Source of the DNA: Synaphobranchus kaupii
Taxonomy: Eukaryota; Chordata; Actinopteri; Anguilliformes; Synaphobranchidae
Assembly (NCBI GenBank): GCA_029718625.1
Contig: CM056377.1
Coordinates: forward strand, 106,156,585-106,220,584
Length of the DNA stretch: 64,000 nt
Direction: 5' to 3'
Part shown: piece by piece, positions 37,110 to 49,196 of the stretch
Layout of the letters: the number at the start of each line of letters is the position of its first letter
How positions within the stretch are numbered: the stretch's first letter is position 1
Position numbers and translations under genes: made by a program
The notes under the pieces: generated by a model
Database searches by the model: none
Seen by the model: the letters and a program-made list of their open reading frames with translations, nothing else
What the model was told of the DNA's origin: nothing

Positions 37110-40100
37110 CCTACGCCCATGGCCATATTATCTACACTTCAAGAACTGGAGTTTCTCCCTTGTAAGAAAGACGGAGAATTTTGTGGATTCCAGATTCAAA
37201 TTAGCGAGATATTGATAATTAAGTTACAGATATTACGACTGCTATTAGTTGTTGCTGTCCAGCAATTTGCACACAGCTACCCTGTTATTGCGGTAATACT
37301 AATAGAAAAACAAATCAGGACTCCGGATTCTAGGCAAATATTTATTACAGCTGTTGACATTACATACCATTTACATGTACCATTTACAATACAAACTTAG
37401 ATGTGTTTATTTTCATAAATTAAGTCAAAATAAAGTGCCACAAATGCAAAGAAACTTTGGAAAAGTTTTTTTATTTTGCTGAGAGCTGCATAAGTGAAAT
37501 CGGTAATATATATACATTTCCTGGATCATAAACTCCATGTCCACAAGTTTTCCAAAATCTGAGGATGATATGCAGAACTACTAAAGGTCTATGATGCAAA
37601 ATATGGCAGTGTACCCTGTTGTCCATTAGTGTTTCCAAATCTATCCAAATGGCTAAATTGTGCACTGCTGTAAATAAAATAAAAAAAAGATATATTTAAC
37701 TACAAATCAACAGTTTTGGTTCATAAAACTCACTTTTGCATACTTTTCAAGTGGGAATTACTATATTTTCATCAGTATAGGGGGGTAGATATCTATGGGT
37801 CCAAAACCCCTATGTAAAACATGTCATAAAATGAATTTGTTTTGGTCATTAGAAAGCATATACATTTGCTCCTTCTGATGGCTTAAGATAAAAAAACATT
37901 GATATCACAGTGTTACATTCACCTAAATATGTTGCCTAATCATTCACTCTTGTACCTCAACAAAACATCACTTGTCCCTGTCCTCTACAGTATGTATACT
38001 TTTGTCCTGGGGTTGCATTTTTCTGTATTTTTAAAATTTTTTAATTTTCCTATTCATAATGACTCCAAGGAAATTTTTACCTTAATCTACCACATATCAG
38101 CGCACAGTAAATTGGAATGAGCATTTGTCATGCCCTAAGAGACAAGTATATATGCCATAGCCTATATTATGTACGATAACATGAATATAAAATAGTATTC
38201 CACCTGCAAAATGCTGCCAAATGTTCTATCTTCAATGAACATCGGTAGCCTACATCAAAAATACATTTAACGATTGCACTACAGTATGTGAAATGCACTC
38301 AAAATGCTAAATTAACAATAGGGCTATCAAACATATTGGAAAGACAGTGCTCGAGTGGAAACACGAACGTACATATGTAGCCAGCGAGACCAACGGTATT
38401 TTAGACGCAAAAATACTTACATATCGGAAAAGGGAAACTCCCCTACCTAAAGCGTATTCTATAGAGCTTGCGTAATACTAGACTGTTAAAACGAAAACTG
38501 CCGTTACGCTGGGCTGTAGTAAATTGTAAAAAGCACCAAAAAAGACATGGCATATACCGTTGCTAAGGTAATAATGTACTCTATTGGATAAAAAAGCCAA
38601 CAATTAAACCAGAATGAACTGTAATGAATGAGTGTTGTATATTTCTCAAACCGATTGTACCAGACAATAAATGACCACTGAATTTTGAAAGGAACATCTC
38701 GATGTGTAAAACCGATGGTAGGATTGTATATTTATTTCATATTTAGTAGCATATATTGCTAGTTGAATACATGGTAGAATGAGACAGTACTTTCACAGTT
38801 TATTTTGTATTTGAGTGAGCAGGGCTTTTCACTGCTTTTCTGGCATACGATCAGGCTATTGTTGGGTTTATCTTGTTGCTATGATGGAATACTAATTTTA
38901 AATGATGAAGAAATATATTTATGATCTCACACATAGACGCTATTGTCCACTATGTCACGCATGGGTAGGTATAGTTGCAGGCGAGACTGGGTGGGGGGTT
39001 GCTTGTTAAATGGACTTGCTATGGGAGAACAGTGACACTTAGAAACTCCATATTCGGCAGAGTTGTCGCGAATTGTGTACTACTAACGTTAAAACAGGGA
39101 GTTTGTCGTTTCCTATCATAATTTCGTTGCAGGAGAAATTCATATCTGAGTTGAGCAAAACCTGAGAGGCCATAGCAATCTGAGAATTTTGAGATGGCTG
39201 ATGTACATGTCTGGAAGACAAAGATTCATCAAGTGCACATTTATGGAACCTGTCAAAAGCTTCCTCAGGCAAATGATGCTGCCAAGACAGCCTACAAACT
39301 CAAAGAGAGATATTACTGCATTATTATTTTTATTCTTTTTATCATAATTTGTAGTAATACAACTTGTTTATTTACTGTATTACCTTTATTAAACTGTTTA
39401 ATCAACATAACACATGTTCTCCTTTTACATGAATGCACCTCTGATGCTCTGCAGCCAACAAGACCATCCCAGCCAACCGAACCTGTAAGAAACCCAAAGT
39501 AGCATACACAATTATGCCTTATCAGTTTACAGCGCTGATGCAAAAAAGTGAACATTGAACCAAAATGAATCATAAGACGTCCAAGTATGATCAAAATTAC
39601 ACAAAGGGGTACATCACAGCACTACTATAAACTAAAACAAATTTGAAAAATTTACAGAGTTGTAGAGAAATACAAGATGCACTCAAAAAAAAGCATGCAA
39701 AGGAAGAAAAATATGTGAGCACCGTATTTTTTAAAAAGCGCAGTCTATTAGTAGCATCCACCCGATACAGTTACACAGTAGACACACTCAAATTTACGCA
39801 ACAGAAAAATCTAAATAAATCTAAATAAGCAGATGCTTTATGACCCCAGCGTTGAAACACAATGCTATCATTGATTTGTTCATTTATTTTTTTATTGTCT
39901 GTTGGACATGTTTCAGTGCATCACTGTGATGCATTGAGGTGTCTTAACACTGGGTGCTACTGAAGATACTTTCTGATATAATGAAAGATCAGAAGACATT
40001 TCACAAACAAAACCAGAGGGTCACTGAAAAGGAGATGGAGGTTATGTTTTCTTCAAGCAGATATTGAAAAAAACATTTACACTGAGCTTTTGATTTTTTT

Positions 40101-40880
40101 TATCAAACTATTTTTATTTTTTTATTTTTATCTTTAAATTTTATTAGTTTTTTTAAACAAAGGCTGGAAAATGAGAGTAGCCAATTTTAAAAAGAATGGG
40201 AACGTACTGTAAGTAACAATTCCAATGCAAGAGTTCAATTTCTTTAAATTGACGTACTTTACTTTAATGTGTGCAGAGCCAGAGACATCCACCAAACAGT
40301 CATGTGTGATTGCTTGTCTGTCCCATATGTTCAACGATAAAAGTTTAAACGTTTATAAGCCAGCGATATAGCACAGAGAGTCTGGGTGGTTGGAGAGGTG
40401 GTCTGGATGGTTTAAAATGCAAAAACATGATTTAAAACCAAACTTGCACAGCGCACACACCCTATTGCGCTGCCCAACCCATGTTGTTAAAAATTCCTTT
40501 ATTTCAGACCACAAAATTACCAAATCGGGCGGTGGCGAAAAATATTCCATTTGAATAGGACGAAAGTAGCAATTCCACTAGCATTCAGGCAGGTTTGCAC
40601 TACTGTTTTCAGATAAATAAGACTCATTGACACCATTTGTCTCAAGCTGTGATTTGTCCTAAAGCAAAAAACATATGTTTAAAAGTGAACCATCAACCAA
40701 ACATCATGGCACATTTCACATTTGGACACATCTGGTCTGAAAAAATAAAGAAAAATATGGAACGCATATATCATGAGCCATATGTTGCTGATTCGAGATT
40801 TCAAAGTTAAATAACACTAAAGGAAAATGACATTAAATAATGTAAATAGTGATTATATTGAACTGCACTCTCAATATTAA
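37110..40880. other. Unannotated AT-rich intronic sequence
   Basis: No gene, no clear transposon termini and no convincing open frame. Confidence 0.45.
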
Positions 40881-41041
40881 AGTGATACTGCAGTAAAGTG
40901 ATACTTTTCCCATTGAAAACCGATGTGTTGGGTTAGATTATGATCATACACAACTGTTTATGTCCGAAAATCTCATGTTTAGTCAAAATGGTTTTATCTG
41001 AGTTTTTGTGTAGGCTTACCAATACGCTGGTTTCCGGGGAT

Positions 41042-41150
41042 TCGTGACGTCACGAGATCCTTAACATAAAAATGGGTGGAGTTGAGGTGATCCTAGGGGT
41101 GGTCTCGGCTAGGCACGTGGTATAAAAGCAGAGACCAACGGGGGTTTTTT
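41042..41150 (+). promoter_or_regulatory. Compact promoter-like block (CRE, E-box, TATA box)
   Basis: A perfect 14-bp palindrome TCGTGACGTCACGA (41042-41055) contains a full CRE, TGACGTCA. CACGTG (E-box) lies at 41114-41119 and TATAAAAG at 41121-41128, followed by a T-rich tract. An ATG with a THAP-like start follows at 41310. The spacing suits an RNA polymerase II promoter. Whether it belongs to a mobile element or a host gene is unknown. Confidence 0.45.
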
Positions 41151-41309
41151 TTTTTTCCTCTTTGAGACTGAGACCCTCAAGTTCAAATCAGTTCAAATGC
41201 GAATTGCTTTGTATTACTGCTAACGTTAATATTACGACGTTTCGAGCTACATAGAGAGTTATTCATCTATGTCTTACTGTTTGGTATCTTTAGGTAACTT
41301 GCCTGCATT

Positions 41310-41420
41310 ATGCCAAGGAGTCAGAGATGTATCGTTCCTCGGTGCAATGCCACGTACCGGCTCTGTTAGCTTTCATAATCTGCCCAGAGACGGTGTTGTG
41401 CCGAAAAGTGTCCCCCTGCC
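41310..41420 (+). pseudogene. THAP-like zinc-finger N-terminus, decayed
   Basis: From the ATG at 41310 the frame reads MPRSQRCIVPRCNATYRLC and stops. In the next frame the sequence continues GSVSFHNLPRD. Together these recall the start of a THAP domain (Met-Pro, Cys-x-Cys pair, then SFHxxP), a DNA-binding zinc finger found in host proteins and in P-element-like and other transposases. A frameshift separates the pieces, and the expected downstream Trp and Cys/His were not convincingly found. This is a weak motif-level call. Confidence 0.3.
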
Positions 41421-41652
41421 AGAATTCGTCCCCCCTCGCGTGAACGCGCATTCGCTTGTTTTCAGTGCCTCTTATATTTTCATTTAGTTCGATCTGCGCT
41501 CTTCTTCCGACAAAATGAGTGTTTATACAGTTTCTACCACTCTGCAAAGACCAGAACATCACAAGAGGAGCAACTTATTTTTAAAAAACGATCGTATATT
41601 TTAGGTTTTAAGATGAGCACATCGCAGTGCGAACCTCAGAATGGCACTAGTG

Positions 41653-42051
41653 GGCGCTGCGGTGGTACAACGGTAAGAGCGCCGACTTTCAGTCAGTGCA
41701 GTTGTGCTCCGAGGATCGAGGTTCGCGCCCCGGTCCTGCCAGATCCGAGCATGGCCGGCGCCCTGTGGGAGCAGCAATTGGCGGCTGCTTCCGGGTGAGG
41801 GGAGGGGCACGGAGAGAATCGCTGCACGCATAGCGGCCCTGGGCGGGCTGGAATCACGGTCAGGAGCTAGGAGGAGTCGCGCCCTGAAGAGGACGTGGCG
41901 CCCTCCCGTCCTACCGCCGGCTGACGGGGTTGCGTAGCGGTGATTCTCTAGCCGTTGCTACACGGGGCAATTGAATTAGAATAGGGTTCAATTGGCTACT
42001 AAATTGGGAGAAAATGGGGAAAAATCAGAAACAAATAAAAAATTTAAAAAA
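41653..42051 (+). repeat. GC-rich tRNA-derived SINE with perfect 15-bp target-site duplication
   Basis: It begins GGCGCTGCGGTGGTACAACG (A-box-like TGGTACAACGG), has a B box (GAGGTTCGCGCCCCG), a GC-rich body and an A-rich tail. The direct repeat AGAATGGCACTAGTG flanks both ends exactly (41638-41652 and 42052-42066), the mark of retrotransposition. Its length is 399 bp. The open frames of 60-77 codons within it are not genes. The family was not identified by name. Confidence 0.88.
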
Positions 42052-42066
42052 AGAATGGCACTAGTG

Positions 42067-43842
42067 ATACGCGACCCATAATGTAGGCTACGCTTTAACA
42101 TCCACGATAATAAACTACGAGAGCACTTGGAATACATAATAGTTTACAAGTAAGCCATCCCAGCCATCTCTTGTTTGCAAAGTCTGACACACTTCACATT
42201 CATTGTTGTTACATCTTTAGATCGCTGGAAACCCTAAAGCACATGCTTACAACAGGGAGCATTTTACAGGGGGGTTAAGAATTTTGGCAGCGCCAGTGTT
42301 GTGCTTTAGGTGCTGTGTGACTGGGTTTTGCTGTATATTTGAATGTATTCAATGAATATTCATATGACTACGTGGCATCATCGTCATATGACCACACCTA
42401 CTCACGAGTTTCAGTTGAAATTGAAGCAGTAAAAAAGGCCTTAGAAAAGGCTCTGCAGTATCTCTTTAAGGTAAACACTGCTGTTCTAGTCCATCAGGAG
42501 CATGCTCAATTCCCATTTTCCAGCTGGTCATTGATACTGGCATTACTGAGGATTGCATCATTACAAACTTCCTATTATTAGACAGATTACTGAGATTTGT
42601 GCATCTAGTCCCACTGGTTCTTTCAGTTGGTAGAATTTCTAAACATTGCATATTGGACAAATTTCAATGAACAAAAATGTTACACTGAAAAAAACTTTAA
42701 CGGAGCCATTGGGGGCTTTTTTAACAGAATAATGAATTCAAAGGTTATCTTTGCACACAGGATGATAAGCTCAGGGGTACAGAGTTACACTCACACCACT
42801 ATGGTGTTTTGCATTTTTGCTTTGTCGAACGCATTTTATCTCATTTTGTGGTGTTTAAATACTTCACATCATCGCATGATTTGCAGTCTCAGAGTTAATT
42901 AAATGGAATATTTAAAAATCAAGAGTGTCATGCGTATTTAAATTCATTACAAAACTTAAGTACAGCAGAGGATTTCACTGAATGTTGTAACATTCAGCAT
43001 CAGCAACATTGCAATATAATGTGATTTGGAGTAATTAAAATCCCATTATACGTGATATTCTTTTTTGGTTTTTTTGTGAAAGTGTATTTTTCATGTAGGA
43101 GTGTTGAATATGTTTTACCATGTGTTTCCAATGTACAGTATATGACACTGTTCAATTTAACCAGGGAACATGGTACGGAATTTTAAAATGACATATTTCT
43201 GGAGAATCTGGACAGATTTCACTGAAAATATCCATATTGATTTATATGATAGATAGTTTCATGGTTTGTTTCTTTATTACTGAAGTTGGTTAAGTTGTTT
43301 CACAAGTCTGAATCTATTTGAGTTTAATGTGAAATAAAGTCACAAATTTCAAAGGATTTTGCATATATTAAAAATGTATGTATCCTCTACTGAGGGTTTT
43401 AATTTATCAAGGGTCTTAATATGGTGTCAAGTATATGCAAATCTCTTTTGCCCTTAATCTCCTACAGTATATGATTTCTTCTCAATATGAATTTTAATAC
43501 ACACTCAATTTATAATCTAAAAGCATCTGTTCTTCTCTCCATGTGGGCTCCTGTTCTCTTACACCACAAATTCCTACAGTTGACTCAGCTCTGTTAATTT
43601 GACCTTCAAAATATGTAGACTCTGTGATCCAATAAATGCATTCAATTAATGTTGAGTACACAGAGTGAAAGATGTACTGTAAAACACACATAACACATAG
43701 CTATGCTATAGGCTCATCAAAACAATATGCAACTTGGGCCTTGTAATAATAGTATCTCACCAAAAAATACGTTTTCAACGTAAAAAAATGCCAAGTTACT
43801 CATGCATATCCTACAAAGCACTGTCTGTAAGTCCTTAATTCC
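42067..43842. other. Unannotated intronic sequence
   Basis: No gene or transposon termini recognised. Confidence 0.45.
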
Positions 43843-44299
43843 AACTTGCAAAAACTAGGCCTGCCTTTAAAAGTATTGATATCAAAAACTGTGAAAGCAC
43901 AATAATGTATAGTGGAAATAATCTGAGATTCACGTGTTGCAATTGCTACACTACAGGGTATGTTTGAACAATTGTGTCCATCAGGTCTATGAAAAGCACA
44001 GCATGAATAAAATGTATTATTATTATAATTATTAGGTATTTATTGATGTCTTTATTTATTTGGAATATTTAGATTTCTATAGAAACCTCCTACAGAGCCT
44101 AGACATTCTTGTGTTCACAAAATTCTGTTCGCAAATAACATAACTATTATTATGTTAACAAATTAGTACTATTACTTATTTGGCATCATCTGACCCACAC
44201 ACATACAGTAGACTACATTGACAGGGCGAACATGTCTGCATAGGTTTGTAAAAATGCTGATATCAATACTTTTTAAGGCAGGCCTAGTTTTTGCAAGTT
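43843..44299. mobile_element. Non-autonomous element with 42-bp terminal inverted repeats
   Basis: Left 43843-43884 begins AACTTGCAAAAACTAGGCCT. Right 44258-44299 is its inverse complement with 41 of 42 positions identical. The 457-bp unit has no coding region, and no target-site duplication was found, so the superfamily is open. Confidence 0.7.
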
Positions 44300-44414
44300 C
44301 TTCTTTTTGTGTACTAATGTAATGTGTTTGGTAGCTAACTAATGATGATAATGCATGAAGATAATAACATAGAGACATGCATACAGAATACATGCAGATA
44401 CACGCATGCATTGT

Positions 44415-46234
44415 TGTAATGGGGCATGACGTGTGAGGTAGGAGGAGCCAAACGCAGCAAGGGGATTCTTTAAGCACTAGGCCACTAGGACGGGAAACCC
44501 CGTAGTTAAGGGAAGGAGACAAGACAGGGAAACACACACACCAAGGCTACTAACCGGCTCACTGTCACACGCCAATGAGTAGAAGCGTAAACGCCAGGTT
44601 TTTCAGTAAGAAAACCAAACAAGGCGAATGGAAACAAAGCACTAGGCTCTCATACTTCTACGAGCTAAGTGACTAAAGAACGAGCCAAAAATAACAAACG
44701 CCCTGTCTCGATAACGAGACGCATAAGAAGAGGCGAGTAGCATAATGGCACAAATAACACACACCAAACGTACCGAAGCTACTAACCAGCTCACTGTCAC
44801 ACGCCAATGAGTAGAAGTGCAAACGCCAGGTTTTTCAGTAAGAAAACCAAACCAGGCGAATGGAAACAAAGCACTATAGGCTCTCATACTTCTACGAGCT
44901 AAGTGACTAAAGAACGAGCCAGAAATAACAACCGCCCTGTCTCGATAACGAGACGCATAAGAACAGGCGAGTAGCATAATGGCACAAACAAAACACACAG
45001 CCAATAAACATGGCAAAATATTAAATAGTATACGAGAGGGCCAAAGGAACAGATATAACATTCCATGGCTACTTTCATAGGCTCGCAGTCACATGCAAAA
45101 ACTAGGAAGCAGGAACAGACAAGAGCCAGGGGAGAAGAGTCCGGATAATTACATGCACATAGGCACATACGCCAGGAGGGGAAAGTCCGGATAACTATAT
45201 CCACATAGGCAAGTCCCGCATTACTCCAGAAACGTAAAGGGGTAAACGCCCGATCTCCCAGGAGAGAGAAACATTTTACAGGCGAGCTGACGGAGCACCG
45301 TCGTCCCATAACTTTACTAGCAAACATGACCACACAAGCTTAGTAGAAAATACACGCCCTAGCCTCTCAATAAATGGAAATGTAACAAGGCGAAATGGAA
45401 CAGAAAACTAACGTTCCAAGGCTACTTTCAGAGACTCGCAGTCACACGCAAACATGTCCACAACATTGCCCAGTCTCGAAGGGCGAACAGAACTACAGTT
45501 CCGAACAAAATCGCCAAAAAGCTCCATGTACGGAGACTGGTACAGAAGGACGCACAGGACAGCTGGACCGGAATTACCGGCTAACAGATTAACGCAAGCT
45601 CAATCGAAAATACATGCCCTGCCTCTAAGAATAAATAAAGCCCTAAAGTCAGTATGATAAAACACCCTGTCTCTTAGTAAGAAACTACCATACAAATACA
45701 CACAAACAAAGACTCCTCTAGCTTTCACAGAAGAAAGCAGACAGAGAGAGGAGAAAGAGACAGAAAAGGGCAAAAGATCTAGGCAACAGACAAACAAAGG
45801 CAAGACCAGAAAGCGGAGACTGAAACGAGCACACAAAAAAGGAATTCAACCCAAAAGCTCAAAGCACAAAGGCAAGTCCCGCAAAACTCCAACAAAAGCA
45901 CAACGGAGAAAAACGGTCTCCTTAAAACACTAGATCTAATCATACGACTAAAACCTTAAAAGGGCAAAAATAAACCGCACACAAAACAGCACAAATAATG
46001 CCAGAAAATACACCACAGCACAAACAACAAACAATCAACAAACAATATCGAAGCCCAGAATGAAGGGAACATGGGCTTATATAGCTCACCGGTAAAACAC
46101 GCACACCTGTGAAGGCTGATGAGACTTCTCCGCGAAAAGACTAGACGGAGCCAAAACTCCACTAACGGAGCAGCGCCCACATGTGGCGACCGAGGAACAC
46201 GACCGCAAGGGAAAAAAGGTCATAAACCATGACA
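44415..46234 (-). mobile_element. Probable solo LTR, about 1.8 kb
   Basis: On the minus strand the element starts TGTCATGGTTTATGACC and ends GTCATGCCCCATTACA, matching the TG...CA rule for LTRs. The flanks ATTGT (44410-44414) and ACTGT (46235-46239) are a 5-bp duplication with one mismatch. A TATATAAG box lies at 46077-46084 in the right orientation, about 150 bp from the 5' end. No gag or pol coding was seen, so a solo LTR is likely. The plus strand is strikingly A-rich and T-poor between about 45400 and 46050. The open frames of 139 and 144 codons on the minus strand contain internal repeats and no known domain. Classification relies on termini only. Confidence 0.55.
44545..44998. repeat. 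Tandem duplication (232-bp period) inside the probable LTR
   Basis: Copy 1 is 44545-44763 and copy 2 is 44777-44998. They share long blocks such as CTGTCTCGATAACGAGACGC and GGCGAGTAGCATAATGGCAC with few changes. Two more diverged modules, GGCTACTTTCA followed by CTCGCAGTCACA, lie near 45064 and 45419. Confidence 0.9.
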
Positions 46235-47949
46235 ACTGTAGCTCAAAGAAAGACATAGGCGTGAACTCTTTGCTTTAGCCTGCCATGAACTACAACTAAA
46301 TTAAAGTGTTTGCAGTAATTTTAACTGCATGACGGTACGTAGCCTATTTGAACTGTATAAACTTTGCCCTTAGTGGTTGAGACGTATCCGTCTCAATTAC
46401 AGTATTCATGTTAGTCCAAAATTATGAACTACAGCTTTAAGAAAACCCTGTAAATTTTGATTTACGACCAATCCTGTCGCGACACCCACAGACTGTAAAA
46501 TGCATGAAATGCACTGTTTATACACGCTAAGAAAATCATGTTCAAAAAAACGTTGTAGTACAAATAAGCATTTTCCCTTGCTTACTGTAGCTACTATATA
46601 CAGTACCTGATGCACTTTCGGTTTAGAAGACACCTAATTTCTTTTCTACAAATTCTCTTGTATAAATATGTTTAGGAAACCAAGTACTTACCAGTATATT
46701 CAGCTACAGCTGTTTTCTGATTAACCCTGAAGAGTTTATCTTGTTACATTTCGCCAAAGTCCCGTACAGTCCACATTTCCACAGCGACCATCTATCACAC
46801 TTAGGGATAAAATACGTTGCTGTTATAGTGTAGAAACACACGTGCTTTTGTATGTTTTAAAAAAAACGTATTTAAATACATTAGGCTACTTGTGTTAGTT
46901 ACTTATGCAAGAGCCAAGTAAAAGTATCGTTAAGAAAAATAAATAAATAAATCTTTATCGAGGCTGTAACCAGGGAACTCCTGGATCAAAGCCAGACACT
47001 GTAAACAGAAGGCCATAACGGAACTGCACATAGGCTATGCCTATGTCCAGTAGTATATTTCTTCCGGTCGTGTTACCTGGGGTAAATCGTTTGGTCTTCG
47101 TGGTACCAACCGTACCATGCAGGTGTGGTTTAGTTTTCTGTACTGCAATGGAGGTATAATAAGGCATTTTGACTCGCTTCGTAGTAGTAATTTCCTTTAC
47201 AATCTGTAGTAGGTTAGTTTTCATGAGCAGCCGACTGGCGTTCAAATTTCTCTGGCAAAGCTATTTCCCAGAGTTCTTTGCATGAGAAAAAAAGTCAATA
47301 CTACTGTCAAAGAAGGTAGCCTACCACATATAATCATTATTTATGTTATATTATTATATAGTGTTTGCAATTGACATTGTCTGCAGAAGTAGACAATGAC
47401 ATGTTCGGAGGCTATTGTAATTTCTTTTTTAAGTGACTAACCGTGAAACCGATGTCTTTGCCGAATTTATGGTATATAAACCCAAACCGGTTAGGATTTG
47501 TATGTTATATTATCTTAAATTCTTAATTTTCGTAGTAGTTAATTTTATGGTCACATTGTGCTATGTGTGAAAAGGATAAACCGAACAAAACTGAAGTGAA
47601 GAAATTAATGAAGACATAATAAAGAAATGTTGGCCGAGGCGAGCGTTGAAGGTTTGGTTTCCACAGTGAGTCAGACATGACCGCAGGAGCACAGCATAGC
47701 TCTACACAGACAATTTTTTTTGTCGGCATTTGTGTGCGATTAAAACATGTAGCCAATGACATTTGTTTCCATACTGCTTAGCGTTACCTGAAGTGGTGTC
47801 GTCTGACTTTCACCATTTCGCTGTAGTACAAGTGAAACTTTCCAGTTAATACTGGAAACGTCTTTTGCCTATGCAATAAAAATATGTTTGTTAATGTGAA
47901 AATAAGTCTAATAAATGAAAAGTATAACAGTTTTTGTCGAAAATAAACT
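46235..47949. other. Unannotated intronic sequence with a diverged repeat
   Basis: 46680-46905 is the second copy of the repeat described at 36195-36420. A short palindrome CATAGGCTATGCCTATG lies near 47032. No gene recognised. Confidence 0.45.
46680..46905 (+). repeat. Diverged dispersed repeat, copy 2
   Basis: Shares AACCCTGAAGAG, GTCCACATTTCCACAG and later blocks with 36195-36420. No termini established. Confidence 0.55.
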
Positions 47950-48022
47950 TGCGCCCTGTTGGGCTTGAACCCCGAATCCTCTGTGTGAGAGGCAGCAACT
48001 CCAACCGGTAGGCCACAGTAGC
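47950..48022 (-). repeat. tRNA-like sequence (tRNA pseudogene or SINE head)
   Basis: On the minus strand a 73-nt unit carries a B box GGTTCAAGCCC and an A-box-like TGGCCTACCGGTTGG, with a CCTCTCACACAGAGG anticodon-arm-like hairpin. The acceptor stem does not pair properly, and the T stem is weak. It is therefore a decayed tRNA or the head of a SINE, not a functional tRNA gene. Confidence 0.5.
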
Positions 48023-48204
48023 TTCATGGAAAACACCAAGCCATATAGCGGTTTTGTCTGTGATTCTGTGATGTGTCCACATTAGTTTGAAGCGTTTTTA
48101 TTGGGCGAGAGCAGGTATGCGATGTTGTTATCCAATGGGGAGAATTATTCTTTCAGGGTACGGAGGCAGACAGGTAGTGAGGGTCTCTGGGTAGGCAGGA
48201 AAAA

Positions 48205-48246
48205 TCGGAAGAAGAAGAAGAATGAGAATAAGAAGAAGAAGAAGAG
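48205..48246 (+). repeat. GAA-rich microsatellite
   Basis: Interrupted AAG/GAA trinucleotide repeats. Confidence 0.85.
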
Positions 48247-48249
48247 CAG

Positions 48250-49190
48250 AAGTGGAAGGAGAAAAACCGCTTAGTTTGGGGCTTTATAGTGTGGATGTGT
48301 GAAGTTGTATCTGAATGCTGTGTGGTTACATGAGGTCAGAACATACAGAAGTTAATGTTTTTAAGGGCTGAGAGTCTGTGGTCATTGTGGTTACTTCTGT
48401 AGGAAACCCTGAAAAGTGCCAAACTCTCGATGCTGTATAGGTATGGTGCATGCCCCGCCAAGCCGTAACTTGGCGGATGGCATACCTGCCATCCCAATAA
48501 TGTTACGAATGTAATAAAAAGTGAACATATTCCTTATAAGTCATTCAAATAAATTATTTTGATCTACATATTATGAATAATGATTTATTTGAATTTATAA
48601 CTCCATATTCTGTCATGAAATTAGCTCTTGAAATAATGTCTAAGGCAAATGTCTAATAGCAATGCTGCTTTGGGAAGGTAAAGTGTCCCATTTGATGGTG
48701 GAATACTTTAAGCCCATTAGCAGGGATTCCTGGTACAAGTTCAAGCCATTACTTAATATATTAATCTCTGCCTCAAGAGGGAACCTTTCAAAAGTGTGCA
48801 TATTGTCTTAGCCAACTGTTAAAATCAGCTTATAGTGGATGAGTGAGAGGAACTCTACACCATGTTTGTGGGATAAAATATTTCAAATACCCATGCCAGG
48901 AAACATATTTGCTTTGTATGAACCATTCAACTGAATAGACCATTTCAAAAGAAAATACAAATCTGGGTCAAACCCATGCTCCAGCTATAATTATGGTTCA
49001 CTCATGTAGTGCCTAAATGAGTTTGGATAAAAGGATTAGAGCCTGCTTTCCTTAATGACTGTCATACTGTAATTAACGGTGGCATTTAATAATTTTTTAT
49101 TCATAAGAAGGTGCTCAACAAGCTCATCCTTTTTTGTTTTACACTTACACATTATATATGAAGTGAATAAAATTAAGTGAACGGTGTAAG
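48250..49190. other. Unannotated intronic sequence
   Basis: Nothing recognised with confidence. Confidence 0.45.
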
Positions 49191-49196
49191 ATAATA

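Noticed and set aside
41601..41937. GC-rich open frames of 61-77 codons
   Set aside because: They lie in the SINE body bounded by a 15-bp target-site duplication.
44642..45333. Minus-strand open frames of 139 and 144 codons
   Set aside because: They span the 232-bp duplication of the probable LTR, contain repeated segments and match no known protein domain.
47950..48022. Functional tRNA gene
   Set aside because: The acceptor stem does not pair and the T stem is weak, so it is kept only as a tRNA-like repeat.
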